Shown in pieces: positions 58,884 through 64,000 of a stretch of 64,000 nucleotides of DNA. Location: contig JAKGSH010000010.1 of assembly GCA_021568835.1 (NCBI GenBank), forward strand, positions 3,100,001 through 3,164,000. Direction: 5' to 3'. The DNA is from Streptomyces sp. Tue 6430. Its GTDB lineage: Bacteria; Actinomycetota; Actinomycetes; Streptomycetales; Streptomycetaceae. The position numbers and the translations under genes were made by a program. Position 1 is the first letter of the stretch; each line of letters starts with the position of its first letter. The notes below the pieces were generated by a model. That model was not told the origin of the DNA, did not search any database, and saw only the letters and a list, made by a program, of their open reading frames with translations.

Positions 58884-60498
58884 CAGGCCAGGGCCAGCAG
58901 CAGGAGGGGCAGTGCGACCCTGGCGGGCGGCCCGGGTCGCCGGGCCGCTTTCACACGGCGGTGACCACGGCGGCGGACGGGCTCCCGCGGTCCCGGAGCA
59001 GGGCCTGCGGGGGCGGAACCCGTGGGTCCTGAGCGGTGTAGGAAGCGGTGGAGGTGTCGGCACGCCGGGTGGACGAGGGCCGGGGAGGCAGCACGAAGGT
59101 GGACTCGCTCGGGGCGCCGCGAAGGGGGGCGTGCCCGGAGTCCGGGCCCGGGGCGGCGGCAGGGGGAAGCTGCCGGTGTCCGACGGGGAGTGGACGGGGC
59201 CGGTGGATGAGGCGTCACGCCGCTGACGTGGATCGCCGGCGTCGAAGACGTGCGGGGAGCGTCCGCTGCCGGGAAGCCTCCCCTCCCGGTCCGCCGGGCA
59301 GACCGGACGGTCCGGACAGGCCGGACAGGGGTGGTACGGCGTCGTCGGCGCCTCTCCCGTGCGGTACGGCGCCCGCGGCCGGCCCCGGTCCGGCCTGCGG
59401 CACGGGCGGCCACCGCGGCGGCACCGGCGGCGGTACGGCGGGTGGACCGGGGGGCGGTGCGGCGGGTGGGGCCGGAGTCCCGGACGGGACGGAACCCGTG
59501 CCCGGCCACGCCGGCAGGGGATCCGGGGCCGGTCCGCCGGGAGCGGACCCCGCGGCGTCCCGCCGTGCGGGCATCCGCCCGGAGGACGAGGAGGTTCCCG
59601 TGACTCCCGGCGGCGGTTTCGAGGGGCCCCGGGGCCCGAAGCCCTCCGGCAGCGGTCCGAGCTGGTCGAAGATCTCGATCTGCTCGTCGTCCGGACCGGG
59701 CTCGGGAAGCAGTTCGGCGGCCGCGGCCAGTGCCTTGCGCGCCCCCGTCACGGTGCGGAAGCGGGCCTCGGGGTCCGGCTGCAGCAGCGTGGCCACGACC
59801 TGCCACAACGGATCGGGGACGCCCTTGGGCGCGCCCGGGGTTCCGTGCTCCGCGAAGTACTGGAGGAGGGCCTTGGCGTCCGGCTTGGCGCCTTCGAGGA
59901 GGTACAGGGCGACGAGGCCGACGGCGAAGAGGTCGGCGGGGAAGTCGGGTTCGGCGCCCATCATCTGTTCGGGGGCGAGGTAACCGGGTGTGCCCACCAC
60001 GAGGTTGGTCTCGGTCAAGCGTGGCTCGCCCAGCCGCATCGCGATGCCGAAGTCGGACAGCCGCAGCCGTGGGCGGGCCGTCCCGGTGGCCTCCAGCAGG
60101 ATGTTGGCGGGCTTGATGTCACGGTGGACGACGCCCTCGGCGTGGACGGCGGAGAGTCCGGACAGCAGCTGGTCGAGGAGGGTGCAGACGAACGGCGGAG
60201 GCAGCGGACCGTAGTCGCCCACGAGGTGGACCAGGGAACCGCCGGTGACCAGGTCCATGGTGAACAGGACCTTGTCGTCGTCCGCGGCCCAGCTGGCGGG
60301 GGCGAGGACGTGGGGATGGTCGATGCGCAGCGCCTGCTCGCGGACGAAGCGGAGCAGCGCGTGGGCGTCGCTCTGCTGGAGCACCTTGGCGGCGACGTAA
60401 CGGCGGCGGCGATGGTCCCAGGCGCGCCAGACGGCGCCGACCCCTCCGCGGCCGATCGGGTCGGCGAGTTCGTACCGTGCGGCGAAGACCTCACCCAT
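58847..60498 (-). CDS. Serine/threonine protein kinase with C-terminal membrane anchor (tail frameshifted as read)
   Basis: The intact N-terminal part has a full kinase domain: Gly loop GRGGVG (16-21), K38 in YVAAKV, HRDIKPANIL, DFG in LSDFGIAMR and APE in TPGYLAPEQM. A long Pro-rich linker follows. As printed the frame stops at 59215 after 427 residues, but coding-like sequence (for example SYTAQDPRVPPP) and a terminal membrane helix VALPLLLLALACYAVGFWALARI lie in other frames down to 58847. Single missing bases in G/C runs, for example 59009-59013, rejoin them. The real protein is about 550 residues and membrane-tethered by its C terminus. An HTH gene lies 201 bp upstream. Confidence 0.82.
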
Positions 60499-60699
60499 GG
60501 TGGTGCGTCGCTCCTCCCCCGTCGGGATTCCCCTGCTGTCCCCTCGCTACCCCGGTGACGAGTGGTACGACCCCCGTGGCCCGTCACGATCCGGCTCGCG
60601 TCATCCCCCGGCGAAGAGCGCCGTTCCCGCGCCCCTCGCGGTCCCCCGCTGTGCCGTCGGCCCGGTCGCCGAACCCCCTTCGGTCACCGGGCCCGGTGT

Positions 60700-61248
60700 T
60701 CAGCTCTGGTGGGACTGGTAGTGCGCCACGGCGTCCGAGGTGCGGCCGGCGCCGTAGACCTTGAGGAACTCCGCCAGTTCCGGGTGGGTCGGGGCGAGGG
60801 TGTCGGCCGCGTCGATGATGTCGCCGGCGGCGGCCACCGAGCGCAGCAGCGACTGGATCTCGCGGACGACCCGCTTGACGGTGGGCGCCCCCGAACCGCT
60901 CGTCGTCTGCGTGGTGTTGCTGAGCACCGATCCCCCTTGCGACCGCTTGATCTCGTCCATGCGCTCGGTCGCCTCGGCGGCGCTGACGCTGCCGTCCGCG
61001 ACCTGGGCGGCCAGTTCCTGCAACAGCTGCACCCGCTGTACGACCGCAGGGTTGCCGATCTTCGCCCGCTGCCCGCTCATCAGCTGGGACAGCATCGGCG
61101 CCGACAGCCCCAGCACCCCCGCGAGACGAGCCTGGTTGAGGCCGAGGTCGTCTATGAGCTTGCGGAAGAGCGCCCCCAGCGGCTCCCCGTACCAGTTCCG
61201 CTGCAGTTCCCGCGCTCTCGCGGTGGCTTCCTGCTGTGCGGCGTCCAT
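60700..61248 (-). CDS. HTH (XRE-like) DNA-binding protein
   Basis: 182 residues from ATG 61248. A Cro/C1-type HTH occupies about residues 20-70: GALFRKLIDDLGLNQARLAGVLGLSAPMLSQLMSGQRAKIGNP. The C-terminal half is helical and contains VKRVVREIQSLLRSVAAAGDIIDAADTLAPTHPELAEFLKVYG. It lies immediately upstream of the Ser/Thr kinase on the same strand, an arrangement conserved in Streptomyces, and may be its regulator or substrate (inference). Target genes unknown. Confidence 0.83.
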   Translation of the reverse strand: MDAAQQEATARARELQRNWYGEPLGALFRKLIDDLGLNQARLAGVLGLSAPMLSQLMSGQRAKIGNPAVVQRVQLLQELAAQVADGSVSAAEATERMDEIKRSQGGSVLSNTTQTTSGSGAPTVKRVVREIQSLLRSVAAAGDIIDAADTLAPTHPELAEFLKVYGAGRTSDAVAHYQSHQS

Positions 61249-61348
61249 GTGCGTCTCCCCATCGCTTCCCCAAGAAACCGCGGTTCGCTGTCGCGAACCA
61301 CGCCGAGCATCTTACGGAGAGTGGTCATCCCCGGGGACCCCCATCTTT

Positions 61349-61378
61349 TTGCGAGATACGGGGGTGACCCGGTACTCT
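61349..61378 (+). promoter_or_regulatory. tRNA-Ala promoter
   Basis: TTGCGA (61349-61354), 18-base spacer, TACTCT (61373-61378), about 52 bp before the tRNA gene. Confidence 0.6.
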
Positions 61379-61430
61379 TGTCGTCGGCGCCCGCCGGGAT
61401 CGTCTCCTCCGGCCGGACGCTTCCCCATGA

Positions 61431-61503
61431 GGGGCCTTAGCTCAGTTGGTAGAGCGCTGTCTTTGCATGGCAGATGTCAGGGGTTCGACTCCCCTAGGCT
61501 CCA
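61431..61503 (+). tRNA. tRNA-Ala (TGC)
   Basis: 73 nt. Acceptor GGGGCCT pairs with AGGCTCC; the anticodon loop TTTGCAT gives anticodon TGC. The 3' CCA is not encoded, so CCA addition by the enzyme at 22928-24421 is needed. Confidence 0.97.
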
Positions 61504-61513
61504 CTCGTGACAT

Positions 61514-61547
61514 GCCCTCCGCCCTGTGGAAACACGGGGCGGAGGGC
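61514..61547 (+). terminator. tRNA-Ala terminator
   Basis: 11-bp stem GCCCTCCGCCC / GGGCGGAGGGC with a 12-base loop, then ATTTTC. Confidence 0.88.
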
Positions 61548-61680
61548 ATTTTCGCGGGTACGCCGTGGGTCTGTGCGCGCACCGCGGCCGGCCGGGCGGC
61601 GGGGTCGCGTGATCGGCGGTGGACTCCCCCGGGCTCCCGTGGCCGGGCCGGCGTCGGTGCCCCTCCCCGGTACGGCAGCG

Positions 61681-61711
61681 GCTCCCAGGACCTCGAGCAG
61701 GTCCTGGGAGC
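61681..61711 (-). terminator. Terminator of the M4/M28 protease gene
   Basis: Perfect 12-bp stem GCTCCCAGGACC / GGTCCTGGGAGC with a 7-base loop, about 73 bp past the stop codon. Confidence 0.82.
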
Positions 61712-61783
61712 CGGTGTCACGCACGGGCCCGGATCAACGGCGGCGTCCGCCCCCGGAAGGGGCCCCGCGCTCGGATCGGGCGG

Positions 61784-64000
61784 TCAGCTTCCCTGGAGCG
61801 TCACGTCGTCGACGACGAAGCTGGTCTGCAGGGACGAGTCCTCGGAGGCCGTGAAGGTCACCGTGACCTGCTGGCCGGCGTAGGAGCTCAGGTCGACGGA
61901 CTGCTGGAGGTAGCCGCTCGCGGCGTTGGCGTTGGACCTGGTGGCGAGCGTGGTGCCGTTCACCTGCACGCGGAACACGTCGTAGGCCGTGGATCCGGCT
62001 TCGTCGGTGTCGATGTGCAGGTAGTAGGTGAGCGTGGCCTTGGTGCAGCCCTTCGGGACGGTCACCGACTGGTTGATCGTCTCGGTCTTGCTGCTGCCGT
62101 AACCGCCGAGCCACGCGAACCGGGTGCCGGTGCGCGCCGACTGGCCGCTCTGGGCGCCGATGGTGCCGGTGTCGCCCGTCCACGGCGACGTGCCGTTCTC
62201 GAACCCGCCGTTGACGATCTTCTGGCCGGTGTCGCAGGAGCCGGAACCGTTGACGGTCAGCGTGTACGTCGTCGTGTGGGTGGCCGAGGACCCGGTGCCG
62301 GTGACGGTGAGCGTGTACACGCCGGGTGCGGTGGACGCCGTCGTGGCGACGGTCATGGTCGAGCTGCCGCCGGAGGTGACGGACGACGGCGCGAAGCTCA
62401 CGGTGACGCCCGCCGGGGCGTTCGCCGCGGACAGCTGGACCGTCTGCGCCGAGCCACCGGTGGTGCCGGTGGCGACGGTGGCCGTGGCGGAGGCGCCCGG
62501 GTCCACCGTGCCCGAGGAGGGGGTGGCCGAGAGGGAGAAGTCGTCGACGGGGGTTCCGGTGCCGACCGCCTGCTTCCACAGGGTGTAGGCGATGCCGTCG
62601 GACGCGCGGTTGAGGCCGGTGTCGTTGACGTTGGCGGTGGTGTCGCAGGACGAGTGGTAGCACGGGTCGTACGAACGTCCCGCCGTGCCGCCCCACTTGG
62701 TGGCCTGCGCCGAGGTCTTGGTGGCGCCGGCGCCCATCGCGTAGCCGGAGGTCGCGATGCCGTACTGCTCGAAGGAGTAGTCGTCGCTGCGGCCGGCGCC
62801 CTCGGTGTTCTCCTCGGGGGCCAGGTTCAGGGAGTCCCAGTACGCCTTCATCGGCGCGGCGGCGGCCGAGGTGATGTGGTTGATGAAGTAGCCGCCGTTG
62901 GTGGAGGCGATCATGTCGAAGTTGTAGTACGCCTTGATCTGCGACCTCTGGGTGGCGGTCAGGGTCCTGGCGTAGAAGTCGGATCCGTTGAGTCCCTGCT
63001 CCTCGTCCGTCCACCAGCCGAACCGGACCCGGTTGAGCATGGTGGGGTTCTGCTGCGCGAGCGTCAGCGCGGTCTCCAGCAGGGCCGCGGATCCGGAGCC
63101 GTTGTCGTTGATGCCGGGGCCCGCGGAGACGCTGTCCAGGTGGGCGCCGAACAGGTAGACCTTGGTCGCGTCGCCCTTGGGCCATTCCGCGATCAGGTTC
63201 GCGCCCGCGCCGCTCGTGCAGCCGGAGGTGCAGGCCTGCTCGGTGACGGTGTAGCCGGCCGCCTGGAGCTTGCCCTTCACGTAGGCGAGCGACTGGGTGT
63301 AACCGGCGCCGGTGGCCCTGCGGGTGCCGCCGTTGCGGTCCGCGATCGCCTGGAACTCCGTCAGGTGCGCCTTGACCTTGGCGACGTCGATGTCGGGGGC
63401 GCCGGTGCCGGTGCTCCCGCCGACGGTCAGGGTGTACTGCGCGGTGTGGTCGGCCTGGGCGCCGTCACCCTGGACGGTGAGGGTGTACGTCCCCGGTGCC
63501 GTGGAGGAGGCGGTGGACACCGTCATGGTGGCGCTGCCGCCCGAGGTCACCGACGAGGGGCTGAAGGAGACGGAGACGCCGGCCGGCGCTCCGGTCGCCG
63601 CCAGGGCGACGGACTGGCCGCTGCCGCTGGTCACGGTCGTGGAGACGGTCGCCGTGGCCGAGCCGCCCGGCTGGACGGTGGCCGAGGAGGGGCCGACGGC
63701 CATGGAGTAGTCGGAGACCGGCGTGCCGGTGCACGTGGGGTCGGCCGACTGCGCGGGCACGCTGACCGCGTCCCAGGCGGCCTTGGTCCTGTTGAACAGA
63801 CCGCAGGTCGCGTCGAGGTTCTTGGCCGCGGTGAGGGTCGCGGTGCGGTACCGCTTGTGGGTCATGCCGCTGGTCTTCAGCAGCATGCCGCCGTAGAAGA
63901 TCTTGCCGGCGTTCTGGACGCCGACGCCGGTGAGCGTGGTGTTGTTGCAGGTGGGGCTGGCCGGCTTGCCGCCTCCGGGGTCGCTGCCCTCGGCCAGCAG
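61784..64000 (-). CDS. Secreted protease fusion: M4 (thermolysin) C-terminal part + M28 aminopeptidase (5' end beyond window)
   Basis: 738 residues are visible; the frame is open at the right edge. Order: end of an M4 metallopeptidase domain (LTGVGVQNAGKIFYGGMLLKTSG...TATLTAAKNLDATCG...AWDAVSV), a Ser/Thr-rich Ig-like repeat (PGGSATATVSTTVTSGSGQSV...), a full M28 zinc aminopeptidase with ligands in GAHLDSVSAGPGINDNGSGS, WWTDEEQGLNGSDF, NFDMIAS and YHSSCD, a second copy of the Ig-like repeat, and a C-terminal beta-sandwich (GGFENGTSPWTGDT...VDLSSYAGQQVTVTFTASEDSS). Two different secreted zinc proteases in one chain, endo- and exo-acting, fit extracellular protein digestion. The signal peptide and M4 active site lie outside the window. 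Confidence 0.85.
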   Translation of the reverse strand: MLAEGSDPGGGKPASPTCNNTTLTGVGVQNAGKIFYGGMLLKTSGMTHKRYRTATLTAAKNLDATCGLFNRTKAAWDAVSVPAQSADPTCTGTPVSDYSMAVGPSSATVQPGGSATATVSTTVTSGSGQSVALAATGAPAGVSVSFSPSSVTSGGSATMTVSTASSTAPGTYTLTVQGDGAQADHTAQYTLTVGGSTGTGAPDIDVAKVKAHLTEFQAIADRNGGTRRATGAGYTQSLAYVKGKLQAAGYTVTEQACTSGCTSGAGANLIAEWPKGDATKVYLFGAHLDSVSAGPGINDNGSGSAALLETALTLAQQNPTMLNRVRFGWWTDEEQGLNGSDFYARTLTATQRSQIKAYYNFDMIASTNGGYFINHITSAAAAPMKAYWDSLNLAPEENTEGAGRSDDYSFEQYGIATSGYAMGAGATKTSAQATKWGGTAGRSYDPCYHSSCDTTANVNDTGLNRASDGIAYTLWKQAVGTGTPVDDFSLSATPSSGTVDPGASATATVATGTTGGSAQTVQLSAANAPAGVTVSFAPSSVTSGGSSTMTVATTASTAPGVYTLTVTGTGSSATHTTTYTLTVNGSGSCDTGQKIVNGGFENGTSPWTGDTGTIGAQSGQSARTGTRFAWLGGYGSSKTETINQSVTVPKGCTKATLTYYLHIDTDEAGSTAYDVFRVQVNGTTLATRSNANAASGYLQQSVDLSSYAGQQVTVTFTASEDSSLQTSFVVDDVTLQGS

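Noticed and set aside
56475..59063. 862-codon minus-strand open frame under the 57.5-59 kb region
   Set aside because: It is antisense to DLW-39 and the anchored protein; only its first part overlaps the kinase tail, which is explained by frameshifts.
1..64000. CRISPR arrays, insertion sequences, rRNA genes
   Set aside because: No regularly spaced repeats, no transposase-like genes and no rRNA sequence seen anywhere in the window.

Overview
The window is about 64 kb of very GC-rich DNA from the replication-origin region of a Streptomyces-type actinomycete chromosome. The main grounds are the gene order rnpA-rpmH-dnaA-oriC-dnaN-gnd-recF-dciA(DUF721)-gyrB-gyrA, a 45-residue L34, a 686-codon GyrB, 13 copies of the Streptomyces parS sequence GTTTCACGTGAAAC, an oriC with about 20 DnaA boxes of TTGTCCACA type, and neighbours typical of the Streptomyces core (FemX, LL-Dap-type cell-wall genes, DUF6049, DLW-39).

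Layout. 1-7.4 kb: end of a LysR regulator, Nudix hydrolase, acetyltransferases, a divergent MarR/MFS efflux pair, a serine hydrolase and dnaB. 7.4-11.1 kb: a cluster of DnaA-box-like nonamers, a MATE exporter, and the rpsF-ssb-rpsR-rplI operon (minus strand). 11.4-18.6 kb: a small membrane protein, FemX with an alanine-racemase-like partner, a GT87-type membrane glycosyltransferase and a class A penicillin-binding protein. 18.9-22.8 kb: a padR-ino1 unit behind a perfect 33-bp operator, an MFS protein and a small anchored protein. 22.9-34.4 kb: the conserved actinobacterial block cca / DUF6049-murJ-pseudokinase-sigM-anti-sigma-trxB-trxA, with a textbook sigma-R promoter before trxB. 34.5-41.4 kb (minus strand): acetyltransferase, parB, parA, rsmG, jag, yidC, yidD, rnpA, rpmH. 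41.6-48.5 kb: dnaA, oriC, dnaN, gnd, recF, dciA. 49-54.5 kb: gyrB, gyrA, DUF3566 protein. 54.6-57.3 kb: tRNA-Ile(GAT), then a gene-poor, variable-looking stretch holding a large imperfect palindrome, an ALF-repeat secreted protein, a degenerate second copy of the tRNA-Ile 3' half, a small secreted protein and DLW-39. 57.5-64 kb: a secreted/anchored protein, a Ser/Thr kinase, an HTH regulator, tRNA-Ala(TGC), and the C-terminal part of a secreted M4/M28 double-protease fusion cut by the window edge.

How it works together. The centre is the replication, segregation and supercoiling module: DnaA/oriC, sliding clamp, helicase (DnaB) with its DciA-type loader, gyrase, and ParA/ParB acting on parS sites that all lie on the rpmH side of dnaA here. 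Around it are cell-envelope genes (MurJ with its pseudokinase partner, PBP, FemX, YidC/YidD) and a redox/envelope stress unit (SigM, anti-sigma, thioredoxin system).

Sequence quality. Several conserved genes (dnaA, sigM, the MurJ-linked pseudokinase and the tail of the kinase near 59 kb) are broken by single missing bases in C or G runs. As dnaA is essential, these are most likely sequencing or assembly errors, so other unexpected frame breaks in this window should be treated with caution.
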